From an uncultured Lachnospiraceae bacterium (lineage in GTDB: Bacteria; Bacillota; Clostridia; Lachnospirales; Lachnospiraceae), in assembly GCA_910579935.1 (NCBI GenBank), contig CAJTVQ010000025.1, positions 1 through 59,418 of the forward strand: a stretch of 59,418 nucleotides of DNA. Reading direction: 5' to 3'. The notes under the pieces are model-generated. The model saw nothing but the letters and a program-made list of their open reading frames with translations. It was not told where the DNA came from and searched no databases. This document shows positions 25,452 through 34,912 of this stretch, piece by piece. The position numbers and the translations under genes are program-made. Every line of letters starts with the position of its first letter. Position 1 is the stretch's first letter.

Positions 25452-27110
25452 TTACTGAGCATTCAACTCGTTTAAGCACTGGTCAATGATACTTCCAACG
25501 CTGGATACATAAGTCTGCATTGCTGCATCCACATCGCCGCCGTTGATTACTACTTCCGTAACGGCAGCCAGTTTCGCATCATAAATTGTGCCTGCCTCGT
25601 TGGTATAGGTCTCACTAACCGGAGTCATGGGAGCGTCTTTACTGTTCTCCGAGAAGAACTTGCTGCCCTTTAATAAAAATTCGCTTGGATCCCCATATCC
25701 GTTGGTCAATTCACATACCACCAGATTCGGATCAAAAAGATTCTTCGCCCACAACTTGTTGGGATCGGTAATCGTAGGTTTTAAATGGAATACGCCTTCT
25801 TCATAGCTGTATTCTTTTTTCTTTTCGGGATCGTCCGGATTTGTCACAAACTCCTCTGCATGAATCGACCAGTGGACATCCTCCGCACCGTAAGTCCATA
25901 GCGTCTGCACTACGTCACCATCCATCATGGTCTCAAAAAATTTGTCAAAAATAGCCTGTTCGCGGGCATTGTCGCCGTCTCCGTCATCAATGATAACCCA
26001 TACCGGCGCCTCCCGGTTGATGTACGCCCCCACTTCCTCGATAGGCGGAAGCATTACCAGTTCCGGATCCAGGTCATTTTTCACAAAGTAATCGGTCAAT
26101 GTCTGGTACCAGCGTCCTGCCCAATAGGTATATACGCCGGAGGAACCTTTCTGGTCGTTGGAGAACCATTTCTCACGGGCTATCTTCGTGGATGCCGTCA
26201 GCGTTTCCGGATCGATCACACCGTCTTTATATGCCTGCTGCAGTCTTAACAATGCAGCCTTGGTAGCATCGCTTTGGAAGCCGTCGCTCCATACGCCGTC
26301 ATCCCCCTGGATAAATCCCGGATAAGCATCCTGCCAAAATTCGGGAAGGTAATTGATGTAAGGCGCTTCATTTCCGATAAATCCTGCTGCCACTACCCCG
26401 TATGTATCGCCGTTTACGCCGTTCCCGTCAGGATCTTCATCGTGGAACCGCTTTAACATGGTATAATAATCATCGTATGTCTTAATGTCTTCCACACTGA
26501 TTCCCAAAGCATCCATCCACGCTTTTTTCACGTAAGTAACACATCCGTTCCCGTAAGTGGGAGAAAAACCATAAAGCCTTCCATTCCCTTTTTTCTTCAG
26601 CGCTTCGTTGATACCCGGCAGAAGCATTCTGGACTGGAAATCCGCATTATCGTAAGCTTCGGTCATGTCCCAAAGCATTCCCGTCGGCAGGTACTGCGAA
26701 TACATATCAGCAGGCATGATCATTACGTCCGGGTAATCCCCGCTGGCAAACAATCTTCCCACCGCATCCGTATAACCGGAATGGTCGAGCTGCTTAATCT
26801 CAATATCCAGACCAACCGCTTCTTCCCACTGCTTCTCAAAATCTGCCTGCCCGTTATCCAGGGTTGCCGACAGGTTGCCGTCCACAACCATAACGATCTT
26901 GTCAAGCTGGTAACTGTCTCCCGTGGATGCCGCAGGAGTTTCCGCTGCCGAATCTCCTGCCGACGCCGCTTCATTTCCCGCTGCTGTTTCCGCCTGCGTT
27001 TCTGTCCCGCTGCCTTCTGCTGCCGGCGCCGCATCGTCCGCACCTCCGCAGGCCGCCAATGACGCCACCATGGCGGCAGTCAAAAGCATGGATACTAATT
27101 TCCTTCTCAT
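25452..27110 (-). CDS. Extracellular sugar-binding lipoprotein (LipO-like)
   Basis: 552 residues. Lipoprotein signal with lipobox LAAC, Cys21; then a linker rich in A, E and T (about 22-65), followed by a family-1-type solute-binding fold with YPDVMIMPADMYSQYL-like and GCVTYVKKAWMDALG blocks. AAGGAGG lies 9 bases before ATG 27110. It captures the substrate for the two permeases downstream. The long size (over 500 residues) matches the LipO group that feeds on large glycans. Expression is probably controlled by the AraC pair divergently encoded across the 347-base promoter region. Confidence 0.92.
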   Translation of the reverse strand: MRRKLVSMLLTAAMVASLAACGGADDAAPAAEGSGTETQAETAAGNEAASAGDSAAETPAASTGDSYQLDKIVMVVDGNLSATLDNGQADFEKQWEEAVGLDIEIKQLDHSGYTDAVGRLFASGDYPDVMIMPADMYSQYLPTGMLWDMTEAYDNADFQSRMLLPGINEALKKKGNGRLYGFSPTYGNGCVTYVKKAWMDALGISVEDIKTYDDYYTMLKRFHDEDPDGNGVNGDTYGVVAAGFIGNEAPYINYLPEFWQDAYPGFIQGDDGVWSDGFQSDATKAALLRLQQAYKDGVIDPETLTASTKIAREKWFSNDQKGSSGVYTYWAGRWYQTLTDYFVKNDLDPELVMLPPIEEVGAYINREAPVWVIIDDGDGDNAREQAIFDKFFETMMDGDVVQTLWTYGAEDVHWSIHAEEFVTNPDDPEKKKEYSYEEGVFHLKPTITDPNKLWAKNLFDPNLVVCELTNGYGDPSEFLLKGSKFFSENSKDAPMTPVSETYTNEAGTIYDAKLAAVTEVVINGGDVDAAMQTYVSSVGSIIDQCLNELNAQ

Positions 27111-27457
27111 AACTGATAGACCTCCTTTTTTCCTTTTGTTACTTTTTACTTATATTCCCACAATTTTTCCTCAAATTTTAGGAATTATCATGGAATTATA
27201 TTTTATACAAGCATAACATGAATAAAAATTGATTTCTTCTTTCTAGGACTCCAATTCTTCCCTTTTTTTAGATTTCAAACATTTACCCCATTTTTATCTT
27301 GTGATATATTTTTACATTAAAGAGTAAACTAAATCAAAATGAAGAAACTACTAAAAAAAGAAACTGCTGGTTGCATCGCAGAAACGATGCTCCACCACAC
27401 GGTTATTGTGCTGTTTTATGGCGAATGCTATGATGGACGCAAAGGAGGATGAACCAA
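27111..27457. promoter_or_regulatory. Divergent promoter region between sugar-import operon and AraC pair
   Basis: 347 bases, very AT-rich between about 27130 and 27360. TATAAA/TATAAT-like boxes for the leftward operon lie near 27191-27206. A hairpin GCATCG/CGATGC (27373-27378 and 27385-27390) sits in the leader of the rightward AraC genes, followed by AAAGGAGG (27441-27448). No clear operator dyad could be singled out by eye. Confidence 0.45.
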
Positions 27458-28342
27458 ATGCCGCTTCCCTTAAAACCCGGATACAATTTCAATTACACCC
27501 ACATATACCGCCCGCCGTATTTTGAAATGACGGCATCGGAGGCCTACACGGATTTTTACGCGCTTTCCTATACCATCAGCGGCGAACAGCTTGTTTACTG
27601 TTACAATTCAACTTACATCATCCGGTCCGGTGATATTACTTTTACGGCAAAGAATGTCTATCAACGTTCCAGCTATGTTTCGGATGCCCCGCGGGAAGAT
27701 ATTCTCATAAAATTTACGGATTGCATGATTGAAGGATTAATGGAAGCGCTCGGCTTTGAGAATTTCAATGCATTTTATTCCCAATACCCTTCCATCCATC
27801 TGGAAAAGCATACACAGGAAAAAATACAGTTAATCCTAAAAGAAATGGAGGATGAATGGAATTCTTATAACATGTATTCCGAACCGATTTTAAAAAGCCT
27901 GCTGCATAAACTGATTCTCCTGTGTTTACGGGAAGGAACCGTCAATGAATGGTCTCCCTCCATACAGGAAACGAAACAGTACTACTTAAACGGCGCCATC
28001 CAATACGTAAAAGCCCACCTGCGGGATAACCCATCGCTGGAAGAAACCGCCGGATATGTCAATATATCCGTGTCCTATCTTTCAAAAATATTTATGGATT
28101 ACCTGCATACCCCGTTTTCCACCTTTGTCCTGAATGAAAAAATCCAGTATGCACAAAAACTGCTCCTGGAATCCAGAATGAACATGAATGAAATCGCAAA
28201 GGAGGCCGGTTTTTCCAGCAACGCCTATTTCAGCGACTGTTTTAAGCGCAAGGCAGGAATGCCGCCGCTGCAGTTCCGGAAAAAAGAATCAGGGAAAACA
28301 GGGCGACTGAGCAGGAATACACCTGCGAAAACAAAAAGGTAA
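27458..28342 (+). CDS. AraC-family regulator (first of a tandem pair)
   Basis: 294 residues from ATG 27458, 9 bases after AAAGGAGG; an ATG at 27449 overlaps that site and is less likely, and the paralogue starts with the same MPLPLKP. The N-terminal cupin-like sensing domain (about 15-160) is followed by two helix-turn-helix units (about 190-285: LEETAGYVNISVSYLSKIF and MNEIAKEAGFSSNAYFSDCF). The gene is divergent from the sugar importer, so it is the likely activator. It is 12 bases before its paralogue. Confidence 0.9.
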   Translation: MPLPLKPGYNFNYTHIYRPPYFEMTASEAYTDFYALSYTISGEQLVYCYNSTYIIRSGDITFTAKNVYQRSSYVSDAPREDILIKFTDCMIEGLMEALGFENFNAFYSQYPSIHLEKHTQEKIQLILKEMEDEWNSYNMYSEPILKSLLHKLILLCLREGTVNEWSPSIQETKQYYLNGAIQYVKAHLRDNPSLEETAGYVNISVSYLSKIFMDYLHTPFSTFVLNEKIQYAQKLLLESRMNMNEIAKEAGFSSNAYFSDCFKRKAGMPPLQFRKKESGKTGRLSRNTPAKTKR

Positions 28343-28354
28343 GGAGGAATCACC

Positions 28355-29197
28355 ATGCCACTTCCATTAAAACCTGAATATCATTTCAATTTTGACCGAA
28401 CTGCCCGTCCGCCCCATTATGAAATGACAGCAGCGGAAGCATACACGGACTTTTACGGTATTTCCTACATGTTAAGCGGAGAACGCCTGATTTATTCTCC
28501 CAATTTCACTACCATTGTACAGGCAGGAGAAATGGTATTTATCCCGAAAAATCTTTACCGGCGCACGACTTACATATCCGACGCCCCATATGAGCGGATT
28601 CTCCTGAAATTTACAGATGAAATGGTTTCCGACCTGTTCCAAACCATTGGCGTGGAAAAATACAACGAACTGTGCGAAGAACATGTGGTCCGCTTTACAA
28701 AACAGACCCAAAATAAAATCCTCTCCATTTTTAAAGAAATGGAGAGGGAATGGAATTCTTATGACCAATATTCCGAGATAATCCTGAAAGGACTGTTAAA
28801 CCAACTGATCATCCTCTGTTTAAACGAAAGAATCGTAGGCGGCGTTAACATGCTTGAGCTGGAAAAGAAGAACGACTGCCTTGCCAATGCCATTAAATAC
28901 GTGAAGGCACATCTGCGTGAAAATCCCTCCCTGAACGAAACCGCGCACCAGGTGAATGTTTCCGCCTCCTACCTTTCCAAAATATTCATCAGCCATCTGC
29001 ATACCCCGTTTTCCTCGTTCCTGCTGAACGAAAAGATTGCTTATGCCCAAAGACTGCTTCTCGGTTCCAAAATGAATATGACCGAAATCGCGATCGAAGC
29101 CGGATTTTCCAGCAGCTCCTATTTCAGTGACTGCTTTAAGCGTGCTACCGGACTGTCCCCGATGCAGTTCCGGAAAGACAGCAGGCCAAAAACATAG
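28355..29197 (+). CDS. AraC-family regulator (second of a tandem pair)
   Basis: 280 residues, ribosome site AAGGAGG 7 bases upstream. It aligns with the preceding gene over its whole length (MPLPLKPxYxFN, the shared EMTAxEAYTDFY, KAHLRxNPSLxET, HTPFS, MNMxEIAxEAGFSS). So this is a tandem duplication that has diverged mostly in the sensing domain. The second copy may respond to a different sugar or form mixed dimers. It ends 21 bases before the convergent manC-type gene. Confidence 0.9.
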   Translation: MPLPLKPEYHFNFDRTARPPHYEMTAAEAYTDFYGISYMLSGERLIYSPNFTTIVQAGEMVFIPKNLYRRTTYISDAPYERILLKFTDEMVSDLFQTIGVEKYNELCEEHVVRFTKQTQNKILSIFKEMEREWNSYDQYSEIILKGLLNQLIILCLNERIVGGVNMLELEKKNDCLANAIKYVKAHLRENPSLNETAHQVNVSASYLSKIFISHLHTPFSSFLLNEKIAYAQRLLLGSKMNMTEIAIEAGFSSSSYFSDCFKRATGLSPMQFRKDSRPKT

Positions 29198-29218
29198 CAT
29201 CCGCTCCGGTTCCGCCAT

Positions 29219-30337
29219 CTACAAATATTCCGTGCGCCCTTTCTCCTCCAGCAGTTCCACCACTTTCTTCACATCCTGTGCCCTGTTCTTATCGCAGACC
29301 AGCACGGCATCCTCCGTCTCTACGATGACCACATTATCCAGCCCTATCGTGGCGATCAGTTTGTCCTTCGCATAAGCGACACAATTTTTGGAACCGATAT
29401 GAATCTGATCCCCATAGATTACATTGTTGTATGCATCCGTCTCATACAGAACATCCAGCACATCCCAGCTTCCCACGTCATTCCAGTCGAAATTTCCTTC
29501 CAGCATGATCACATTGTCCGCCCGTTCCATAATGCCGTAATCGATCGAAATCTTCGGAATGGAAGGATACACGCGTTCGATTGTCTCCTTCTCTTTCTCC
29601 GTTCCGATCGCCTGTCCGATTTCCATCAGACATTCGTATACATCCGGAAGCAGTTCTTCAAAATACTTCAGGATCACGGATGTCTTCCATACAAACATCC
29701 CGCTGTTCCACAGATAACACCCCTGTTCCACATAGGACTTCGCAGTAGACAGCCCCGGTTTCTCCACGAAATCGGACACCGGATATGCCGTTATCCGCTT
29801 CCGGCTCACCGCTCCGATCGTATGAGCCACCTCTTTTACCCGTTTGTTATATTTGATATAACCGTAACCGGTGGCCGGCCCCGTAGGACGGATGCCAATG
29901 GTTATCAGACGCTCCTTTTCTTCCGCCAGTTTCATGGCAAATTCCATAACTTCGGAATATACCTGGGTATTCTTGATATAATGGTCGGAAGCCAGAACGC
30001 ACATAATACTGTCACCGTATTTCTTCTGAAGCATCACCGCGGCATACCCGATGCATGCTGCCGTATTCCTTGCCTCCGGCTCTTCCAGAATCCTGTCCGG
30101 CACAAGCTTTCCCTCCGTGACCTCTCGCATCAGCGGAGCCTGTGAAACATTCGTTACGATATAAATATTTTCCTTCGGCACACTTCCCGCAACTCGTTCT
30201 ATCGTTTCATTCACCAATGTATCCCTGCCGGTCAGATTCAGAAACTGTTTGGGCATCTTCCTCCTGCTCAAAGGCCAGAATCTTGTTCCTCCTCCGCCTG
30301 CCATTATCACACCGTATCTGTTCATATCTTCTGTCAT
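29219..30337 (-). CDS. manC: Mannose-1-phosphate guanylyltransferase
   Basis: 372 residues. Makes GDP-mannose from mannose 1-phosphate and GTP. Nucleotide-binding signature GGGGTRFWPLSR (14-25), metal/sugar motif FVEKPG, and WNSGMFVWK. It lacks the C-terminal isomerase (cupin) domain of bifunctional proteins, so it is the single-function type. It ends next to the AraC pair and starts 32 bases after the GDP-fucose synthase gene. The GDP-mannose product is the precursor of GDP-fucose made by the neighbouring enzyme, but the 4,6-dehydratase step (gmd) is not encoded in this window. Confidence 0.9.
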   Translation of the reverse strand: MTEDMNRYGVIMAGGGGTRFWPLSRRKMPKQFLNLTGRDTLVNETIERVAGSVPKENIYIVTNVSQAPLMREVTEGKLVPDRILEEPEARNTAACIGYAAVMLQKKYGDSIMCVLASDHYIKNTQVYSEVMEFAMKLAEEKERLITIGIRPTGPATGYGYIKYNKRVKEVAHTIGAVSRKRITAYPVSDFVEKPGLSTAKSYVEQGCYLWNSGMFVWKTSVILKYFEELLPDVYECLMEIGQAIGTEKEKETIERVYPSIPKISIDYGIMERADNVIMLEGNFDWNDVGSWDVLDVLYETDAYNNVIYGDQIHIGSKNCVAYAKDKLIATIGLDNVVIVETEDAVLVCDKNRAQDVKKVVELLEEKGRTEYL

Positions 30338-30369
30338 GCTCCTTCCTTTTCCGGCTCTTACCGTCTGTC

Positions 30370-31320
30370 CTATCTGCCGTTCATCCTCGCGCTGTCAATG
30401 TTTTCTTTAAACCAATCATATGCCAGTTTCACTCCTTCTTCCAGCTCCACCTTATGATGCCAGCCCAATTCGTGAAGTTTCTTCACGTCCGTCAGTTTTC
30501 TCGGCGTACCGTCCGGCATGTCCTTATTCCACACAATTTCCCCTTCGAATCCGACCGTGCGGCAGACCGTTTCTGCCAGTTCCTTAATCGTCACCTCTTT
30601 ACCGGTTCCGATGTTCACATGCTGTTCCCCACTGTAATTTTCCAGCAGGAACACACAGGCATCCGCCATATCATCCACATACAGAAATTCCCGCAAAGGA
30701 ATTCCTGTCCCCCATAATTCCACGGAAGCATTCCCGTTTACCTTTGCCTCGTGAAATTTCCGGATCATGGCCGGAAGGACGTGGGAGTCCTGCAGATCGT
30801 AGTTATCGTGCGGGCCGTACAGGTTGGTCGGCATACAGCTGATAAAATCATCCCCGTACTGACGCTTAAAAAATTTACACATCTCCAATCCCGATATCTT
30901 TGCTATGGCATACGCTTCATTCGTCTCCTCCAAAGGCCCTGTCAGCAGCGCGTCCTCCGGTATCGGCTGGGGCGCCATACGCGGATAAATACAGGTGCTT
31001 CCGAGGAACAGAAGCTTCTTCACCTTATAATCATGGCAACATTTGATCACATTACACTGCACCTGCATATTTTCATAAGCAAATTCTGCCGGTTTTGTAT
31101 CATTGGCATGGATACCTCCTACCTTAGCTGCCGCCAGTACAACGACATCCGGCCTTTCCTCTTCAAAAAAACGTACCACAGCCGCCTGATTAGTCAGATC
31201 CAGTTGTGCATGAGTCCTCCCTATAATATTTGTATACCCCTTCGCCTGCAGATTCCTTACAATTGCGCTGCCGACCAGTCCCCTATGTCCTGCTACATAA
31301 ATTTTGTCCGTTTTATTCAT
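30370..31320 (-). CDS. fcl: GDP-L-fucose synthase (epimerase/reductase)
   Basis: 316 residues, extended short-chain dehydrogenase. NADP-binding GHRGLVGSAIVRNL (11-24), active S108 (LGSTCIYP), and Y137-x-x-x-K141 (YAIAKISG). It converts GDP-4-keto-6-deoxymannose to GDP-L-fucose. Same strand as manC with a 32-base gap, so the two are an operon for activated sugars used on the surface glycan. Related NAD-dependent epimerases can be hard to separate, but the fold length and the LYGPHDNYD block support this call. Confidence 0.9.
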   Translation of the reverse strand: MNKTDKIYVAGHRGLVGSAIVRNLQAKGYTNIIGRTHAQLDLTNQAAVVRFFEEERPDVVVLAAAKVGGIHANDTKPAEFAYENMQVQCNVIKCCHDYKVKKLLFLGSTCIYPRMAPQPIPEDALLTGPLEETNEAYAIAKISGLEMCKFFKRQYGDDFISCMPTNLYGPHDNYDLQDSHVLPAMIRKFHEAKVNGNASVELWGTGIPLREFLYVDDMADACVFLLENYSGEQHVNIGTGKEVTIKELAETVCRTVGFEGEIVWNKDMPDGTPRKLTDVKKLHELGWHHKVELEEGVKLAYDWFKENIDSARMNGR

Positions 31321-31368
31321 ACCTTATCCATACCTTTCCGTCCTGCATCCATTCCGTGCACAGGTTCC

Positions 31369-33039
31369 TTACTTTTTATATCTGAATCCATCCTCCATCC
31401 TGCTCCCCCTGAACTCTATCAGCGCCCTGGACGGGGAGGATGGAAACGCTTCATAGCCTGTCCTGTCTCCTTCTTTCGGGTAATAAAACACCACCTCTTC
31501 AATCTCATAACTTTCCGTCTCAAAATTTTCATAATCTTTCTGCCGGATAAAATATTCCCCCGAATATCCCGCCGCAATCTCCCTGCCGAACATCACGGCC
31601 TTATAACAGCCTGCCAGAAATAACGCACCGTATACCGCCCGCCAGAAGATCCGTCCTGCCCCCCGGTCTTTTATCAACTGCAAAGCCAGCCCTCCGAACG
31701 TAAGCGGCGCCGCCAGCCATACATACACACATCCGTACCGGATGAGCGGCGCGGAAAACAGCCAGAACAGAAAGGAAACATTCACCCACACGGCTGCCAG
31801 CATTGTGTCCTGCCATATCCTGTTATGTTTCCTCCATGCCAGGACCAGTGCAGCCGCCGATACCGGAACCGCCGCTATCCCTGACAGAATAAACAGCTTA
31901 TCCAGCATACCCTGGCCGGCAAACCATTCCGGGAACCACTCCCCCAGCTTCCTGCCGTATTCCGCCGCATCATGGATTCCCCTTCCCCACGCCCGTATCT
32001 CATTTGCATCATATGCCGCAATTTCCGCCGGAATCTTCCAATCCACCGAAAACAGATCGACCGCCGTAAAAGGATAGACCAGCCATCCTGAAATAAGCAC
32101 ATTCCTTATCAGGAACGGAAGCATGATGAAAATCCCCATCCCTAAAAAACCGGCAATTCCTCTCCCGTTTTTCTCTTTTACCAGCATCACCGCCGGTTTC
32201 AGTGCAAACAATATGACACATGCCGCCGACAGCTTCACACTCACGGTAAACACGCACAATAATGCCAGCAATCCATAAGGAAGCCAGAATCTCTCCCCTG
32301 CTTCTGCCCGTTCCAGATAACGGATGACAAGATAAAAAAATGTCAATACCATAAAATAATCCGAAGCCGGAGAAACCATTTCGTCAAAAATGATCAAAAG
32401 ATAATAAATGCCCATCAGCCTTGCAACATCCGCCAAAAGCAGCTTCTTCCGCCGCCCTGCTTCCGTAATTTCGCCGCAGACCTTCGCCAGCACCAGTGCA
32501 GACACCCCTGCCATACAATGATAAGACTGCCCGCCCAGAAAGCCGAAACTGTACAACGCCGACAAGGCAAAAGAAGAACTGTTATAAGCCAGCCGGCAGT
32601 GCAGATTTCCCAGCCCTTTCACCACACCGTATTCCTCAATCCAGCGGATACTCTGCGCATGATATAAACCGGTATCATAATGAATGATCCCTTGCGACGT
32701 GCCGTAAGCCGCCAAAAGAAACAGCAGCAGATACAAAACCTTCCTGCCCCTGCCCATACCGCTGTACTGCCATAAAATCTCTTCTTTCAGCTGCCTCCGG
32801 AATATCAGCGCCGTTACGGCACAGGCCGCCGCCAGCAAAAGGTTCGCCGCCAGTCCCACTTTACCGAACAGACTGAAAAACTGGGCATACACGGTCACCG
32901 TGACAAGCCCTGCCATCACATAACCGTCCGCCCCGATCCGGCAGCTGCCATATACATGCCTGATGCCTGACACTGCCAAAAAACCAATGACATACGCACT
33001 CAGCAATGCATACAGAAAAATCAGACATACTGAAAGCAT
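31369..33039 (-). CDS. Large polytopic membrane protein, possibly glycan-related (LIC_10190-like)
   Basis: 556 residues with about 12 hydrophobic segments, starting with LIFLYALLSAYVIGFLAV. The overall pattern, a Trp/Tyr-rich loop in the first half (SIRWIEEYGVVKGLGNLHCR) and a soluble C-terminal tail of about 60 residues, is like GT-C-fold or LIC_10190-type proteins. I could not identify catalytic acids with certainty. It sits on the same strand 48 bases upstream of fcl, so a role in transferring or assembling a fucose- or mannose-containing glycan at the membrane is likely (inference). Confidence 0.6.
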   Translation of the reverse strand: MLSVCLIFLYALLSAYVIGFLAVSGIRHVYGSCRIGADGYVMAGLVTVTVYAQFFSLFGKVGLAANLLLAAACAVTALIFRRQLKEEILWQYSGMGRGRKVLYLLLFLLAAYGTSQGIIHYDTGLYHAQSIRWIEEYGVVKGLGNLHCRLAYNSSSFALSALYSFGFLGGQSYHCMAGVSALVLAKVCGEITEAGRRKKLLLADVARLMGIYYLLIIFDEMVSPASDYFMVLTFFYLVIRYLERAEAGERFWLPYGLLALLCVFTVSVKLSAACVILFALKPAVMLVKEKNGRGIAGFLGMGIFIMLPFLIRNVLISGWLVYPFTAVDLFSVDWKIPAEIAAYDANEIRAWGRGIHDAAEYGRKLGEWFPEWFAGQGMLDKLFILSGIAAVPVSAAALVLAWRKHNRIWQDTMLAAVWVNVSFLFWLFSAPLIRYGCVYVWLAAPLTFGGLALQLIKDRGAGRIFWRAVYGALFLAGCYKAVMFGREIAAGYSGEYFIRQKDYENFETESYEIEEVVFYYPKEGDRTGYEAFPSSPSRALIEFRGSRMEDGFRYKK

Positions 33040-33165
33040 ATATATTTCCTCTCATCGTTTAATTTTGCTCTTCCTCTAGGGAGTATACTATTGTATAATA
33101 CAAGTATCAACATATAATATTGCGTTAAAATGGTAAAATATTGCTATATAAAAGGAGCCCGAAGC

Positions 33166-34002
33166 ATGGCAAAATCAAAATCCAACCGTATCATTCCAAC
33201 CCCATCCCACTATGCCAAAGAACACTACCTTTACGTTCAGGAAGTCGGCACCCTGCAGAGCCTGGAACCCCACATCAGCAAACGCCAAAACTTAAATTCC
33301 TATTTATTTTTTATAGTATTAGATGGAAACGGTATCGTATCCTATGAAGGCAAAATCTACCCCATATCCGCCGGAGACTGCGTATGGCTGGACTGCACCC
33401 GCCCTTACTCACACGAAAGCAGTGCAGACGTCCCCTGGAGCCTTATGTGGGTACACTTCAACGGAAAAACCGCCGCTGACTATTACGAAATGTTTGAACA
33501 GCAGGGCAGCACCTTCCTCTTCCGCCCCCGGAACCTCGTCGCGTTTACCGATACCCTCTCCCAGCTCTACCAGACCCAGCTGCACAAATCCTCCTTCATG
33601 GAATTACTGTCCAATAAATATATCACTGACATCATCACCCTCTGCTTCATGGAAAGCAGGGCCGAGCACTCAGGAGAATACTCCATTCCAGAAAAGCTGA
33701 ACCAGGTACATACTTATCTGGAAGAACACTACAGCGAACGGATTACCCTCGAAAAGCTCTCCGGCCAGTTTTTCATCAGCAAATTCCACCTGTCCCGCGA
33801 ATACCGCAAAACCTTCGGCACAACCCTGCTGGGAGACCTCACTGCCAAACGCATCTCCCACGCCAAATCCATGCTGCGTTTCAGCAGCGATTCCGTAGAA
33901 TCCATCGCCCAAAACTGCGGATTCCAGGATGCCGGCTACTTTATCAAAGTATTCCGGAAATCGGAAGGAATGACTCCGCTGGAATACCGCCGGAAGTGGT
34001 AA
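33166..34002 (+). CDS. AraC-family regulator
   Basis: 278 residues from ATG 33166, 8 bases after AAAGGAG; an upstream in-frame ATG at 33130 lacks such a site. N-terminal cupin sensing domain (about 15-155; WLDCTRPYSHES), C-terminal pair of helix-turn-helix units (about 180-275; LEKLSGQFFISKFHLSREY and VESIAQNCGFQDAGYFIKVF). It is divergent from the membrane/glycan operon, with a 126-base AT-rich intergenic region. It is not a close copy of the tandem AraC pair at 27-29 kb. Its stop codon directly borders the large palindrome. Confidence 0.9.
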   Translation: MAKSKSNRIIPTPSHYAKEHYLYVQEVGTLQSLEPHISKRQNLNSYLFFIVLDGNGIVSYEGKIYPISAGDCVWLDCTRPYSHESSADVPWSLMWVHFNGKTAADYYEMFEQQGSTFLFRPRNLVAFTDTLSQLYQTQLHKSSFMELLSNKYITDIITLCFMESRAEHSGEYSIPEKLNQVHTYLEEHYSERITLEKLSGQFFISKFHLSREYRKTFGTTLLGDLTAKRISHAKSMLRFSSDSVESIAQNCGFQDAGYFIKVFRKSEGMTPLEYRRKW

Positions 34003-34407
34003 CGGAGACGTTTACATGCTGCGGGTACCTTTTGGACGACGCCTGAGGGTTGGCAGAGGTATCGGCACGGGTACGGGCGGCAGCGGCTTTGGCGCGGGGA
34101 GCGGTCTGCATATGGAGCTTATATTGCAACGGCAAAAATGAAATATTTCTAACACTTTTTCCATAAGGGGCTTCTTGTCAGCGGCGGCAAAACTCCTCGC
34201 TGCGCTCGTCAGACATTGCCGCCTGAAACGACAAGAAACCCCTTATGGAAAAAGTGCAAGAAATATTATCATCTTTTTGAATATAATATAATCTCCATAT
34301 GCAGACCGCTCCCCGCGCCAAAGCCGCTGCCGCCCGTACCCGTGCCGATACCTCTGCCGACCCTCAGGCGTCGTCCAAAAGGCACCCGCAGCATACAAAC
34401 GCCTCCG
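34003..34407. repeat. 405-bp composite palindrome
   Basis: Outer arms 34003-34117 and 34293-34407 (115 bp each) are inverted copies with about 5 mismatches. Inner arms at about 34142-34179 and 34230-34267 are inverted again (about 3 mismatches in 38; core TTTTTCCATAAGGGG). In the centre GGCGGCAA pairs with TTGCCGCC. It begins right after an AraC stop codon and ends 25 bases before the stop of the next gene on the other strand. No credible gene lies inside. It could be a mobile palindromic unit or an extreme bidirectional terminator. Confidence 0.85.
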
Positions 34408-34432
34408 GCACTTCCGGCGTTCTCACTCTCCC

Positions 34433-34885
34433 CTAAAAATACACTGCTGCCGCGATCGCCACTCCCAGCAAAGCGCCTATCAAAACCTGCAGCGGCGTAT
34501 GCCCCACAAACTCCTTCAGCTTTTCCTCCACGCTCATTTCTTTCCCCATTTTGTCAAACAGTTCCATCATCTCATTCAGTACCCTGGCCTGTATCCCCGT
34601 CTCACGCCGGACGCCAATCGCATCGTACATCACCACAATGGCAAAAATTGCCGCCATCGCAAACTGAAAACTGCCGCCTCCATACTCAATCCCCGCCGCC
34701 GTTGCCAAAGCACATACCGTTGCCGAGTGGGAACTCGGCATACCGCCGCTTCCCACCAGACGTTCCGCTACAAATTTCCGGTTAAACCACATATGAATCA
34801 GTGTCTTCAGCACCTGCGCTACAAACCAGCCGCTTATTGAAGCCACAAAAATCCTGTTGTGTATCAAATCCATTATAAAATCCAT
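34433..34885 (-). CDS. Divergent PAP2 family membrane protein (YuiD-like)
   Basis: 150 residues, about four membrane segments. The family signatures QVLKTL, GGMPSSHSATVCALATAAG and YDAIGVRRETGIQA are present, the SSHSA block being the PAP2-type catalytic histidine region. Known relatives are small membrane phosphatases of unknown substrate, presumed to act on lipid phosphates. A start at residue 5 is possible; GGAGG lies 13 bases before the first ATG. It lies 28 bases before the rfbD stop, same direction, so co-transcription with rfbD is likely. Confidence 0.88.
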   Translation of the reverse strand: MDFIMDLIHNRIFVASISGWFVAQVLKTLIHMWFNRKFVAERLVGSGGMPSSHSATVCALATAAGIEYGGGSFQFAMAAIFAIVVMYDAIGVRRETGIQARVLNEMMELFDKMGKEMSVEEKLKEFVGHTPLQVLIGALLGVAIAAAVYF

Positions 34886-34912
34886 CTTACTTTCAGTCCC
34901 TCCGCAGCCCGT

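Noticed and set aside
34216..34785. 189-residue Pro-rich plus-strand frame across the palindrome
   Set aside because: It runs through both the palindrome arm and the PAP2 gene on the opposite strand; composition is that of an antisense shadow.
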